DNA of 64,000 nt from Clostridia bacterium (GTDB taxonomy: Bacteria > Bacillota > Clostridia > Christensenellales > CAG-314), in assembly GCA_900769665.1 (NCBI GenBank), contig CAAGHL010000007.1:1-64000 (forward strand), in the 5' to 3' direction. Position numbers and translations under genes: made by a program. A model generated the notes under the pieces. The model saw only the letters and a list, made by a program, of their open reading frames with translations. It ran no database searches and was not told where the DNA came from. This document shows, piece by piece, positions 1-9,019 of the stretch; positions within the stretch are counted from its first letter, which is position 1, and each line of letters starts with the position of its first letter.

Positions 1-122
1 AACGACCGAACTCGTACTTGTGGTACGTGGATGGGCGTTTAACGCCTAAGTATCCGCCGTCACACGCGCAAAAATGATTAGTGATGACAATGGAAATCCT
101 ATAGTAATCGTTAGGTTTTTGG
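1..122. other. Intergenic DNA at window edge with repeat unit
   Basis: No coding frame is convincing here. The stretch holds a small hairpin (GGCG-TTTAA-CGCC around 34-47) and, at 55-92, a 38-base sequence that recurs exactly at 41624-41661. A related arrangement lies in the rnc leader (3640-3690). All of it is upstream of the pta promoter, so it belongs either to the 3' end of whatever lies before the window or to a separate small transcript. Its function is unknown. Confidence 0.5.
55..92 (+). repeat. 38-base intergenic repeat, copy 1
   Basis: The sequence starting CGCCGTCACACGCGC and ending GTGATGACAATG is identical over 38 bases to 41624-41661. Both copies are non-coding and in the same orientation. 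The flanks differ, so the unit itself is what was copied or conserved. Confidence 0.85.
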
Positions 123-151
123 TTTACTTTACGGCGGCGGTGTGATATAAT
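123..151 (+). promoter_or_regulatory. SigA-type promoter for pta-ackA
   Basis: The -35 is TTTACT (123-128), the spacer is 17 bases, and the -10 is a consensus TATAAT (146-151). It lies about 215 bases before the pta start, giving a leader of about 210 nt. Confidence 0.7.
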
Positions 152-188
152 AAAAGCGTATCGGTTAGCCGCACTTTGCAGCAAGTAT

Positions 189-215
189 CATTATACAACA
201 AAATTTTGTATAATG
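189..215 (+). promoter_or_regulatory. Perfect hairpin in the pta leader
   Basis: A 10-base perfect stem (CATTATACAA / TTGTATAATG) with a 7-base loop lies in the long 5' leader of pta. It is AT-rich and not followed by a T run, so it is more likely a leader structure or protein-binding palindrome than a terminator. Confidence 0.5.
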
Positions 216-366
216 CAACCCGACTGACGTGGCAATACGGGCAACTTTTGTAATTTGCAAAATGTCAAAACGCATTTGTGGCGTTTGCCTTACGTTCGGT
301 CGCCAAGGGCAAACAATGCATGTCGGCTTACCGCAAACAAGAGAATAAATAAGGAGTAGGTTTCTT

Positions 367-1362
367 ATGAATATTTTGGAACAAATCAAACAAAAAGCCG
401 CCGCACTCAACAAAACAATCGTGTTGTGCGAGGGCGAAGACAGCCGCGTGGTGCGTGCCGCATCCGACGCAACCAAACAAGGCATTGCAAAAATCGTTCT
501 TCTTGGCGACGAGGCTCAAATAAAAGCAGCCAACCCCGATGTCGATCTTACGGGCGTAACCATCGTCAATCCCGTTACTAGCGACAAGTTGCCTGCCTAC
601 AACGCAAAGTTGTGCGAACTTCGCCAAAGTAAGGGCATGACCCCCGAACAAGCCGCAAACCTTCTCAAGGACGGTACATACTTCGGCGCAATGATGCTTA
701 AAATGGGCGACGTCGACGGACTTGTCAGCGGTGCATGCCACAGCACGGCAAATACCCTTCGTCCGGGACTTCAAATCATTAAGACCGCACCCGGCGTATC
801 GGCTGTATCTAGCTTCAACCTTATGATTTGTCCTCCTCAAGGCAATCAATACTGCCCCGACGGGTTGGTTGTGTTTGCCGACTGCGGACTTAACCCCACC
901 TACACAAGCGAAGGACTTGCCGATTGTGCGATAGCAACGGCAAAATCCGCAAAAGCCATTGCAGGTATCGAGCCGCGCGTAGCAATGCTTAGTTTCTCTT
1001 CCCACGGCAGTGCAAAGCACGACAACGTAACCATGGTTGCCGAAGCTACACGTATCGCTCAGGAAAAAGCTCCCGATCTTGCGCTTGACGGCGAGTTGCA
1101 ATTCGACGCGGCAATAGTTCCTTCCGTAGGCGAAATGAAAGCCCCCGGAAGCAAAGTCGCAGGTCATGCCAACGTGTTTATTTTCCCCGACCTTCAAGCG
1201 GGAAATATCGGTTACAAAATCGCCGAACGCTTGGGCGGTTTCATGGCAGTAGGTCCTATTTGCCAAGGCTTCGCAAAACCGCTTAACGACCTTAGTCGCG
1301 GTTGCAAATCCGACGATATAGTAGCGGCGGTGGCTATCACCGTGCTTCAAACACAATTTTGA
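367..1362 (+). CDS. pta: Phosphate acetyltransferase
   Basis: Converts acetyl-CoA and phosphate to acetyl phosphate in the cytoplasm, the first step of the acetate/ATP-yielding pathway finished by the next gene. The 331-residue length fits the short Pta class found in Bacillota, with no extra N-terminal regulatory domains. Family-typical segments are the N-terminal LCEGEDSRVVRAA, GACHSTANTLRPGL near residue 118, and the C-terminal FPDLQAGNIGYKIAERLGG and GPICQGFAKPLNDLSRG. The ATG has AAGGAG upstream. ackA follows after 8 bases, so the two are cotranscribed from the promoter at 123-151. Confidence 0.95.
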   Translation: MNILEQIKQKAAALNKTIVLCEGEDSRVVRAASDATKQGIAKIVLLGDEAQIKAANPDVDLTGVTIVNPVTSDKLPAYNAKLCELRQSKGMTPEQAANLLKDGTYFGAMMLKMGDVDGLVSGACHSTANTLRPGLQIIKTAPGVSAVSSFNLMICPPQGNQYCPDGLVVFADCGLNPTYTSEGLADCAIATAKSAKAIAGIEPRVAMLSFSSHGSAKHDNVTMVAEATRIAQEKAPDLALDGELQFDAAIVPSVGEMKAPGSKVAGHANVFIFPDLQAGNIGYKIAERLGGFMAVGPICQGFAKPLNDLSRGCKSDDIVAAVAITVLQTQF

Positions 1363-1370
1363 GGTGAGAA

Positions 1371-2573
1371 ATGAAAATACTGGTAATCAATTCCGGAAGT
1401 TCATCGCTTAAATACCAACTCATTGACATGGATACCGAAAGCGTTCTTGCCAAGGGCAATTGCGACCGTATCGGTATTGAAAACCCGACTTTTTCCTACA
1501 AGACGGACAAGGTCAAGATCGAACGCCCTGCCGACTTTACCGACCACCGCGTTGCGGTAAAAACGGTGCTTGCCACGTTGGAAGACAAGGAAATCGGTGT
1601 AATTGCCGACATGAAGGAAATTGACGGCGTAGGTCACCGCGTAGTCGCTAGCGGCGAAGCGTTCAAGCAACCCACGCTTGTTACGCCTCATGCAATGGAG
1701 CTGATGGAGGAAATCAAGGACCTTGCGCCCTTGCATAACCCTGCGGCGATCATCGGCGTAAACGCTTGCCTTGCGGAAATGCCTAACACACCGATGGTGC
1801 TTGTGTTTGACACGGGCTTCCACTTTACCATGCCCGACTACGCATATATGTACGCCGTCAAGTACGAGGACTACGAAAAGTACAAGATTCGTCGTTACGG
1901 CGCACACGGCACAAGCCACAAGTACGTAGCGGAGCAATGCGCAAAGTATCTCGGGAAGAATATCGAGGACTTGAAAATCGTAACGTGCCACCTTGGCAAC
2001 GGTTCGTCCATTACGGCGGTCAAGGGCGGTAAGTGTATCGATACTTCGATGGGATTCACTCCTCTTGCTGGCGTACCCATGGGTACTCGTAGCGGCGACA
2101 TCGACTTTGCCGCTGCCGAGTACATTGCCAAAAAGGAAGGCATGGATATTTCGCAAATGCTTACCTACCTCAACAAGGAATGCGGAATGAAAGGTATTTC
2201 CGGCGGAAAGTCGGATTTCCGCGACCTTACAGCAGGTGCAGACGAAGGCAATTACCGTTGCCAATTGGCACTCAATATGTTCAGCTACGCAGTCAAAAAG
2301 TACGTCGGCGCATATGCGGCGGCTATGGACGGCGTAGATGCAATCGTGTTTACGGCAGGTATCGGCGAACACGTCGACAGAGTGCGTGCGGCGGCATTGG
2401 CGGATATGGACTACCTCGGCGTAAAAGTGGATGTGGAGCGTAACCTCAATTGCCCCAACGGACAAATTGCCGAAATTCAAGCCGACGACAGCCGCGTGAA
2501 AGTGCTTGTCATCCCCACCAACGAGGAGCTTGCAATCGCTCGCGAAACAATGGTTGTGGCAAATTTGGTGTAA
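1371..2573 (+). CDS. ackA: Acetate kinase
   Basis: Transfers phosphate from acetyl phosphate to ADP, giving acetate and ATP. At 400 residues it has the usual length. ASKHA-fold signatures are visible: NSGSSSLKYQL at residues 7-17, CHLGNGSSI in the middle, GTRSGDID, and FTAGIGEH near residue 325. It sits directly behind pta with a GAGGTGAG ribosome site. No terminator is visible after it; the yceD promoter begins 5 bases past its stop codon. Confidence 0.96.
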   Translation: MKILVINSGSSSLKYQLIDMDTESVLAKGNCDRIGIENPTFSYKTDKVKIERPADFTDHRVAVKTVLATLEDKEIGVIADMKEIDGVGHRVVASGEAFKQPTLVTPHAMELMEEIKDLAPLHNPAAIIGVNACLAEMPNTPMVLVFDTGFHFTMPDYAYMYAVKYEDYEKYKIRRYGAHGTSHKYVAEQCAKYLGKNIEDLKIVTCHLGNGSSITAVKGGKCIDTSMGFTPLAGVPMGTRSGDIDFAAAEYIAKKEGMDISQMLTYLNKECGMKGISGGKSDFRDLTAGADEGNYRCQLALNMFSYAVKKYVGAYAAAMDGVDAIVFTAGIGEHVDRVRAAALADMDYLGVKVDVERNLNCPNGQIAEIQADDSRVKVLVIPTNEELAIARETMVVANLV

Positions 2574-2577
2574 ACCG

Positions 2578-2606
2578 TTGACAAAAGTTTGGTAACTTTG
2601 TATAAT
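2578..2606 (+). promoter_or_regulatory. Consensus SigA promoter for yceD-rpmF
   Basis: TTGACA (2578-2583), a 17-base spacer and TATAAT (2601-2606) form a perfect consensus. The -10 ends one base before the ATG at 2608, so transcription should start at about 2612-2614. That is inside the apparent reading frame and next to an in-frame GTG at 2614. Confidence 0.85.
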
Positions 2607-2613
2607 TATGAAC

Positions 2614-3111
2614 GTGTCTGATAAAATTGTAATAGAATTGTCGGATAATATGGCTCACGAAGGCGAAAAAATGCCTTTCAAGGGCTCGTATCGACTTGAC
2701 GGTGATTTGCTTTGCTATCCCGACGCAGTGTTGAAGCGTGTCGACGTCGATTTCGACGTGACCTTCCTCAACCCCGACGTGGAAGTGGAGGGCACCGTGA
2801 CATGCTTTGTTGACGGATACTGCGACAGATGTCTAACGCCCGTTTCCAAACAAATCGTACTACCTTTTGTACAGACTTTTTACAAGGACAGCGCAGAGGA
2901 CGAAGACGCCTACGTTTACTTCGACAGTAAACTTGACGTTACGCAGGCTGTCGGGGACGAGATTGTGCTGGGGTTGCCGATGTCGTTTTTGTGCAAGGAA
3001 GACTGCAAAGGGCTTTGCCCGAAGTGCGGCTGTGACAAAAACACGACGGAGTGCGACTGCGACACGACCAAGGAAAACCCATTCAGTTTCCTAAAAAACA
3101 TAAAATTCTAA
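2614..3111 (+). CDS. yceD: YceD/DUF177 family protein upstream of rpmF
   Basis: Member of the YceD (DUF177) family, which is almost always next to rpmF; links to 23S rRNA/50S biogenesis are known for the family. The C-terminal third has the usual cysteine pairs (CDRC near residue 70, then a cluster containing CKEDCKGLCPKCGC), suggesting metal binding. An upstream in-frame ATG exists at 2608, but the consensus promoter ends at 2606, so the mRNA probably begins at or just before the GTG at 2614. I therefore give the GTG as start (165 residues, leaderless). If transcription reads through from ackA, the ATG at 2608 (167 residues) could be used, although no ribosome site precedes it. Confidence 0.85.
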   Translation: MSDKIVIELSDNMAHEGEKMPFKGSYRLDGDLLCYPDAVLKRVDVDFDVTFLNPDVEVEGTVTCFVDGYCDRCLTPVSKQIVLPFVQTFYKDSAEDEDAYVYFDSKLDVTQAVGDEIVLGLPMSFLCKEDCKGLCPKCGCDKNTTECDCDTTKENPFSFLKNIKF

Positions 3112-3128
3112 GACGGAGGTGCATTACA

Positions 3129-3317
3129 ATGGCAGTACCCAAGAGAAAAACATCCAAACAAAGAAAGCACATGCGCGCAGCTAACTGGAAGGCTACGGCT
3201 CCTACTTTGGTGGAATGTCCTCAATGCCACGAACTTAAGGTCGCTCACAAAGTTTGTGACGCTTGCGGCTACTATGACGGAAGTCAAGTAGTGGAAGTTT
3301 CCGCCGACAACAAATAA
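3129..3317 (+). CDS. rpmF: 50S ribosomal protein L32
   Basis: A 62-residue L32 beginning MAVPKRKTSKQRK, typical of the family. It carries two CxxC pairs (CPQC near residue 30, CDAC near 43), so it is the zinc-binding C+ form. The start is fixed by GGAGGT just upstream; an in-frame extension to 3051 would run back over the end of yceD and has no support. It is cotranscribed with yceD and followed by an intrinsic terminator at 3398. Confidence 0.97.
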   Translation: MAVPKRKTSKQRKHMRAANWKATAPTLVECPQCHELKVAHKVCDACGYYDGSQVVEVSADNK

Positions 3318-3397
3318 GTTTTACGCACCTTGCCGTAAATTTGTTTGCATGTTTCGTCGGTTGTCCGACGGGCAGAGAACTAAACATTTGCATTTAG

Positions 3398-3426
3398 CCA
3401 TTGGCAGTATTTGCCAATGGTTTTTT
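3398..3426 (+). terminator. Intrinsic terminator after rpmF
   Basis: The stem CCATTGGCA / TGCCAATGG (loop about 5 bases) is followed directly by six Ts. Confidence 0.85.
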
Positions 3427-3559
3427 GCGTTGAAGAAGTTTTAGACTTTATTTTGTGGTAAAATGGCGTTTGTTTGTCCGTGTTTGTCGATAATTTGTGA
3501 AACAAACTTCAAATTATGTTATGTTTTGTGAAACGTCTGTTTTTTGTATGTTCAAATCA

Positions 3560-3588
3560 TTGCAAAACATCGGTTTTTATTGTATAAT
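3560..3588 (+). promoter_or_regulatory. SigA promoter for rnc-smc-ftsY
   Basis: TTGCAA (3560-3565), a 17-base spacer and TATAAT (3583-3588). The predicted start near 3595 gives a leader of about 120 nt. Confidence 0.8.
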
Positions 3589-3594
3589 AGATTG

Positions 3595-3714
3595 GTTAAT
3601 AATGGAGATATATGCCATATAGGGTAGGCGGATAGACGTATAACGCCTAATTAGCCGTCATATGGACCATAAAATGACTAGATTATCCCTAAGCAAAAAT
3701 CTTCGGAGAAGTGC
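3595..3714 (+). promoter_or_regulatory. Structured leader of rnc
   Basis: The leader can fold with CCATAT (3615-3620) pairing to ATATGG (3660-3665) and GGCG/CGCC inside it. The part TAACGCCTAATTAGCCGTCA followed by AAAATGA resembles the region around the 38-base repeat at 40-80. RNase III often controls its own mRNA by cleaving leader stems, which is a plausible role. No known riboswitch class was recognised. Confidence 0.4.
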
Positions 3715-4398
3715 ATGGAACAATCGGCAATCAAACAAATTCAAAAAAGTATCGGCTACGAGTTTTCTCGCCCGTCGCTATTGGAACAAGCCTTTACGCA
3801 CAGCAGTTACGCACAAAAGCACGGGATAGAGGACAACGAGCGTATGGAGTTTTTCGGTGACGCCGTGTTGGAACTCATCGTGTCGGAGTACTTGTACGCC
3901 AACAAGCCAAGTTACGACCAAGGGCGTATGACCAAGGTGCGCGCTGCGTTGGTTTCCGCAGACGGACTTCGCCCGGTTGTGGATCGCATGGACGTACTAA
4001 AGTACTTGCAAGTTGCCGACAAACACGCAAACTTGCAACAGCTGTCCAAAAAGATCGAGGCGAATTTGTTTGAAGCAATACTTTGCGCAGTGTACGCCGA
4101 CGGCGGTATGAGCGCGGCAAAAAAGTTTGTGTTTGACCACATGGCGGAAGAGCTTGCCCAAGCGGACAACATCCGTTACAAGGACGACAAAACCGCCTTG
4201 CAGGAGTTGTGCCAAGCCGACAAAACGCTGGGTACGCCGACGTACGAAAAGGTCAGCCAAAGCGGTCCGCAAAACGCTCCGACCATTGTGGTGCGACTGA
4301 CACTAGGGTGCCACACCGTTACGGCGCAAGGGCAAAGTAAAAAACAAGCCGAGCAAGAAGCGGCAAAGAAATTATTGGAAATATTGGAGAAAAAGTAA
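3715..4398 (+). CDS. rnc: Ribonuclease III
   Basis: Endonuclease that cuts double-stranded RNA in rRNA processing and mRNA turnover. At 227 residues it has normal length. The RNase III signature ERMEFFGDAVLEL is at residues 42-54, and a C-terminal double-stranded RNA-binding domain spans about 155-225 (ending KKQAEQEAAKKLLEILEKK). The ATG follows CGGAGAAGTGC. Its TAA is immediately followed by the GTG start of smc, as in the usual rnc-smc-ftsY operon. plsX and acpP, commonly located between rpmF and rnc, are absent here. Confidence 0.95.
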   Translation: MEQSAIKQIQKSIGYEFSRPSLLEQAFTHSSYAQKHGIEDNERMEFFGDAVLELIVSEYLYANKPSYDQGRMTKVRAALVSADGLRPVVDRMDVLKYLQVADKHANLQQLSKKIEANLFEAILCAVYADGGMSAAKKFVFDHMAEELAQADNIRYKDDKTALQELCQADKTLGTPTYEKVSQSGPQNAPTIVVRLTLGCHTVTAQGQSKKQAEQEAAKKLLEILEKK

Positions 4399-7300
4399 GT
4401 GCTATATCTAAAGAAAATCGAAATGTACGGTTTCAAGAGCTTCGCCGACAAGGTGGAATTGCGCTTCGACCAACCGGTTACGGGCATTGTAGGTCCCAAC
4501 GGTTGCGGCAAGAGCAACATTTCCGACTCCATCCGTTGGGTACTCGGTGAGCAAAGCACGAAAAACCTACGCGGTAAGTTGATGCAAGACCTTATCTTCA
4601 ACGGTACCGACAGCCGCAAATCCATGAGTTACTGCGAAGTTTCGCTGTTTTTGGACAACACGACAAGGCTGTTCCCGATAGAAATGGACGAAGTCATCAT
4701 CAGCCGTAAGCTGTACCGCAACAACGAGAGCGAGTATTTGCTAAACCGCAACGTGGTGCGTTTGCGCGATATCCTTACGTTGCTACGTGGCGTAGGCTTG
4801 GGCAAGGAAGGTTACAGCATTGTCGGACAGGGACGTATGGACGCAATACTTAACGCTCGTCCCGAGGACCGTCGCGCTATATTCGAAGAGGCGTTGGGTA
4901 TCAGCGGCTTCCGCGTGAAGAAAGAAGAAACAGAACGCAAGCTGGAAAAAACTCGCGGCAACATCGACAGTACGATGATTATCGTGGACGAACTGCATCG
5001 TCGTTTGCCGGAACTCAAACGTCAATCCACAATGGCGAAGAAGTACGTCGACTTGTACAACGAGCTTAAGCTGTGCGAAATCAACGCCTACATCTACGGC
5101 TACGACAACGCCAGCACCGACAAGGAAAACGGCAAAAAGAAGGTCGCCGGACTGCGTGAGGAACTTGCCTTCAAGGAAAGCAAATTTGCCGACGTCAACG
5201 AAAAGTACGACGAAATTTTCCACCGTCGCAATACCATCGACTCCGAACTTGCGGAACTGCGCGACAAACAGGTGGAACTCGCCGTGGAACTGCAAAAGCA
5301 CGTCGGACAAAAAAGCGTCGTGCAGGAACGTATCAACAGTTGCCAACGTGAGATAGAACTTACTACCGAACAAATCGAGCAAAATACACGTGATATTGCC
5401 GAGTTGGAAGCGACCAATGCGGAATTGACTGACACCAACGAACGCCGCATTGCCGAGCGCACGGGGCTGGAAGAGGAAGTAGGGCAAGCCAACCAAAAAC
5501 TTGCCGACATCAGCAACCGCGTGGAAGTCATCGAAAACGACACCGAAACGGCACGTCAAAAGTTGGAAGAGGTGGTCAACGGCATTGCCACTGCAAACAA
5601 CCGCCTTGTCGCATACGAAACGGAACGCACGACATTGGAGCAACGTCTTGCCGACATCGCCACCAAGGAAGCGGAACTTGCCGCAAAGCTGAAGGAATCG
5701 GAAGGCGGCGAGGGCGAATTGCTTGCCAAGTACGATAGCCTGCGCAAAAAGCGTGAGGAATTGCTGAAAACGGCGGTTGACCTCAAACAACAAATCAAGG
5801 AATTGGAAGCTCAACAATTTGAGCAAAACAAGGAATTGCAACGCACCCAACAAGCTTTCAGTAGCGAAAAGGGCGGTATCGACATGTTGCAAGACTTTGC
5901 CACCAACTTCAAGGGTTACGCCTACGCCGTGCAACACATCATGCAAGACGCACAACGCAACAAGGAGCTTAACTCCCACATTTGCGGCGTTGTGGCAAAC
6001 TTGTTGAAGGTGGAGCCGAAACTGCAAGTGGCAATCGAAACGGCGCTCGGCGGCAGACTGCAAAACATCGTTACGGAAAACGAAGAGGACGTCAAGTACC
6101 TTATTGCCTACCTCAAGCAACACGACTACGGTCGCGCGACATTCCTGCCCGTTACAAGCATGAAACCTCGCGGAATCGACCGCGCCGAAGTATTGCGTGA
6201 AGACGGCGTGTTGGGCGTGGCAAGCGACTTGGTGGAGTACGACCGCCATTACAGCAACGTAATGGAGTCCTTGCTCGGTAGTACGGTAATCGTAGACAAC
6301 TACGACAACGCCGTACGCATCAGCCGCAAGTACCGCTACGCACACCGCATGGTCACCCTTACGGGCGAGCGCATCAACAACGACGGTAGTTTGGAAGGCG
6401 GTAGCGCCAAGAGCCAAAAGAACGTTTCTAACCTGCTCAGTTACGAAACGCAAATTGCCGAACGTACCGCAAAGCTTGACGACATCAAGCGCGTGATGAA
6501 CGAGGCGGAAAGCCGCAAGGTGACAATCGACAAAAACGTCAACGAGGCGCGCGCCACATACAACCGCTTGTTGGAAACGATCAACGCACTAAACGTGGAA
6601 ATTGCCACTGCTAAGGAAAAGATCGAAACCAGCAACACCCTCAGCAACAGCGACAAAAAGATGATCCTCGGCTTGGGTACGGAAAAGGAAACCATCAACA
6701 AACGCTTGAAGGACATCGAGGGTTTGCAAGACAAGATGACGCAAAAGTTGGAAGAAGTGCAAGCCGCACAAGTGAAACTGCGTGAAAAGTTGGAGCACTT
6801 GAAGCGCACTTTGTCTGCGGAAAACACCGCCAAAGAGGGCATACAACGGCTGTACTCCGACAAACGTTACCGCTTGGCAGTGCTTGTCAGCAACATCGAA
6901 GCAACCGTCAAGGAAATTGCCAACAACAAGTTGCTTATCGACAAGGCAAAGGACGAAATACAGTCCAAGCAAAGCTACATAGAGCAAATCAAGACTTCCA
7001 TCGACTTGTTGTACGCCACGCTAAACGAAAGCGCAACAAACAAGGCGTTGCAAGAAGAGATGAACCAATTGTTGGAAAAGATTAAGGAAACCGACGCTTT
7101 GCGTTTGCAAATGGAAAGCGAATTCAAACGTCTTTCCGACGACCGTCAAACGTTGGGCGGCGAGATACAAGCACTGTACGCCAACATCGAAAAGGAAGAG
7201 TTTATCCTTAGCAAAATCGACGAGGACCTTGCCGAGTTGCAACAACGCGTGCAAGATGAGTATGGCATTACCTACTCGGCGGCGATGCAGTACAAGGACG

Positions 7301-7983
7301 AAAACTTCGATAAGGAAGCCGGCAAGGCACGTATCAGCGAGTTGAAGGCAAGTTTGCAACGTCTAGGCTCCGTCAACGTCAATGCCATCGACGAACTAAA
7401 CGAAACGCAACAACGCTACGACGACTACATGACGCAAATCGACGACTTGCACAAGGCGGAAGACGACCTCAAAGTGGTGCTTAAGGGGCTTGAGGGCGAC
7501 ATCGAAACACGTTTCCGTAGCGGTATGGAGCAAATCAACGAAAACTTCAAGCAAATTTTCCGCGAATTGTTCAACGGCGGTAACGCGCGCTTGTACATCG
7601 AAAACGACCCCAACAAGGAGTCCCTTGCGCAAGGTATCGAAATCGAGGCGCAACCCCCGGGAAAGAAATTGCAAAACATTTCGTTGTTGTCAGGCGGCGA
7701 ACGTACAATGACGGCATGCTCGATATTGTTTGCTATCCTCAAGTTCAATCCGATGCCTTTCTGCGTATTGGACGAAATCGAGGCGGCATTGGACGACGCC
7801 AACTGCGAACGTATCGCCAAGTACCTGCGCAAGTTTAGCTCGTCTACGCAATTTATCGTCATCACCCACAAAAAGCCTACAATGGAAAATGCCGACGTTT
7901 TGTACGGCGTAACCATGGAGGAAAAGGGCGTTTCCAAGATCGTTTCGGTTAAACTGACGGAAGCAATCAAGCAAGCTATGTAA
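4399..7983 (+). CDS. smc: Chromosome segregation ATPase SMC
   Basis: 1194-residue condensin subunit that partners with ScpA and ScpB, both encoded at 42.7-44.1 kb. The Walker A motif GPNGCGKS is at residues 32-39. Long coiled coils flank a hinge near residues 500-660. The ABC signature LSGGE is near 1097 and the Walker B/D-loop VLDEIEAALDD near 1121. The start is GTG, directly abutting the rnc stop codon; MLYLKKIEMYGFKSFADK is the normal SMC N terminus. There is no separate promoter; it is cotranscribed with rnc and ftsY. Confidence 0.97.
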   Translation: MLYLKKIEMYGFKSFADKVELRFDQPVTGIVGPNGCGKSNISDSIRWVLGEQSTKNLRGKLMQDLIFNGTDSRKSMSYCEVSLFLDNTTRLFPIEMDEVIISRKLYRNNESEYLLNRNVVRLRDILTLLRGVGLGKEGYSIVGQGRMDAILNARPEDRRAIFEEALGISGFRVKKEETERKLEKTRGNIDSTMIIVDELHRRLPELKRQSTMAKKYVDLYNELKLCEINAYIYGYDNASTDKENGKKKVAGLREELAFKESKFADVNEKYDEIFHRRNTIDSELAELRDKQVELAVELQKHVGQKSVVQERINSCQREIELTTEQIEQNTRDIAELEATNAELTDTNERRIAERTGLEEEVGQANQKLADISNRVEVIENDTETARQKLEEVVNGIATANNRLVAYETERTTLEQRLADIATKEAELAAKLKESEGGEGELLAKYDSLRKKREELLKTAVDLKQQIKELEAQQFEQNKELQRTQQAFSSEKGGIDMLQDFATNFKGYAYAVQHIMQDAQRNKELNSHICGVVANLLKVEPKLQVAIETALGGRLQNIVTENEEDVKYLIAYLKQHDYGRATFLPVTSMKPRGIDRAEVLREDGVLGVASDLVEYDRHYSNVMESLLGSTVIVDNYDNAVRISRKYRYAHRMVTLTGERINNDGSLEGGSAKSQKNVSNLLSYETQIAERTAKLDDIKRVMNEAESRKVTIDKNVNEARATYNRLLETINALNVEIATAKEKIETSNTLSNSDKKMILGLGTEKETINKRLKDIEGLQDKMTQKLEEVQAAQVKLREKLEHLKRTLSAENTAKEGIQRLYSDKRYRLAVLVSNIEATVKEIANNKLLIDKAKDEIQSKQSYIEQIKTSIDLLYATLNESATNKALQEEMNQLLEKIKETDALRLQMESEFKRLSDDRQTLGGEIQALYANIEKEEFILSKIDEDLAELQQRVQDEYGITYSAAMQYKDENFDKEAGKARISELKASLQRLGSVNVNAIDELNETQQRYDDYMTQIDDLHKAEDDLKVVLKGLEGDIETRFRSGMEQINENFKQIFRELFNGGNARLYIENDPNKESLAQGIEIEAQPPGKKLQNISLLSGGERTMTACSILFAILKFNPMPFCVLDEIEAALDDANCERIAKYLRKFSSSTQFIVITHKKPTMENADVLYGVTMEEKGVSKIVSVKLTEAIKQAM

Positions 7984-8005
7984 TCACCTACGGGAGTTTG
8001 TAAAA

Positions 8006-8899
8006 ATGGGATTTTTCCAAAAAATAATCGACGGGTTGAAGAAGACTCGCGACAAAATCGGCTTTAAGCTAAACGAACTGTTCAAACGCGGCATTTTCGA
8101 CGAAGATTTCTACGAAGAATTGGAGTTTATCTTGTTGGAAGCCGACATCGGCGAGGACACGACCGTGGACATCATCGACGAACTGCGTGAGCGCATGCGC
8201 AAAGACAGCGTTTCCGACAGCAAGCGCGCTTACGACTATTTGAGAAGGGTCATGGCGGACATACTCGGCGATGAACGCTTTGAAACAAGTTATCCTACCG
8301 TGATAATGGTTTCGGGCGTGAACGGCGTCGGGAAAACCACGACAATCGGTAAACTTGCCAACATTTTTGTCAAGCAAGGCAAAAGCGTAGTCATTGCTGC
8401 CGCCGATACTTTCCGCGCCGCCGCAAGCGAGCAGTTGGAAGTTTGGGCAAATCGCGCAAAAGTACGTATCATCAAACACGAAGAGGGGAGCGATCCCGCG
8501 GCAGTGGTTTATGACGCATTGAATTCCGCAAAAAGCAGAGGCACCGACGTTGTATTGGTGGACACCGCAGGACGACTTCACAACAAAAAGAACCTCATGG
8601 AGGAATTGAAGAAGATCGACCGCGTCGTTGACAGAGAGTTTCCCGAAGCGGAACGTCACAACCTCATAGTATTGGACGCTACGACGGGACAAAATGCCAT
8701 TTCGCAGGTTGAAATTTTCAACGAAGCAATCGACATCGACGGCATTGTGCTGACAAAACTTGACGGTACGGCAAAAGGCGGAGTGGTGCTTGCCATCAAA
8801 CACGACATGGACATTCCCGTATACTTTGTTGGCGTTGGAGAGGGCTTGGACGACCTTATATACTTCGATCCCGACAGTTACGTGCAAGGTATTATTTAG
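8006..8899 (+). CDS. ftsY: Signal recognition particle receptor FtsY
   Basis: SRP-receptor GTPase that docks ribosome-SRP complexes at the membrane. At 297 residues it is a short FtsY with the N and G domains only, lacking the acidic A domain of enterobacterial FtsY. The P-loop GVNGVGKTT is around residues 104-112, DTAGR near 186 and TKLDGTAKGG near 249. The ATG has CGGGAG upstream and lies 22 bases after smc. Confidence 0.96.
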   Translation: MGFFQKIIDGLKKTRDKIGFKLNELFKRGIFDEDFYEELEFILLEADIGEDTTVDIIDELRERMRKDSVSDSKRAYDYLRRVMADILGDERFETSYPTVIMVSGVNGVGKTTTIGKLANIFVKQGKSVVIAAADTFRAAASEQLEVWANRAKVRIIKHEEGSDPAAVVYDALNSAKSRGTDVVLVDTAGRLHNKKNLMEELKKIDRVVDREFPEAERHNLIVLDATTGQNAISQVEIFNEAIDIDGIVLTKLDGTAKGGVVLAIKHDMDIPVYFVGVGEGLDDLIYFDPDSYVQGII

Positions 8900-9019
8900 T
8901 TGTCGGTGAAGTATAATTTTGACAAGCGGAACTACCTCTAAATAATTTGTTTTACCGCTTGCGTACTTAAACAAATTGTGTTGGCTTACGAAGAAAATTT
9001 TGAAAGTTTGTACAAACGC

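Noticed and set aside
3595..3714. Riboswitch in the rnc leader
   Set aside because: I compared it from memory with fluoride, purine, c-di-GMP, THF, ZTP and twister-type patterns; conserved cores do not match. It is kept only as a structured leader.
4783..6453. 556-codon minus-strand open frame opposite smc
   Set aside because: Shadow of smc codon bias; no ribosome site or family resemblance.
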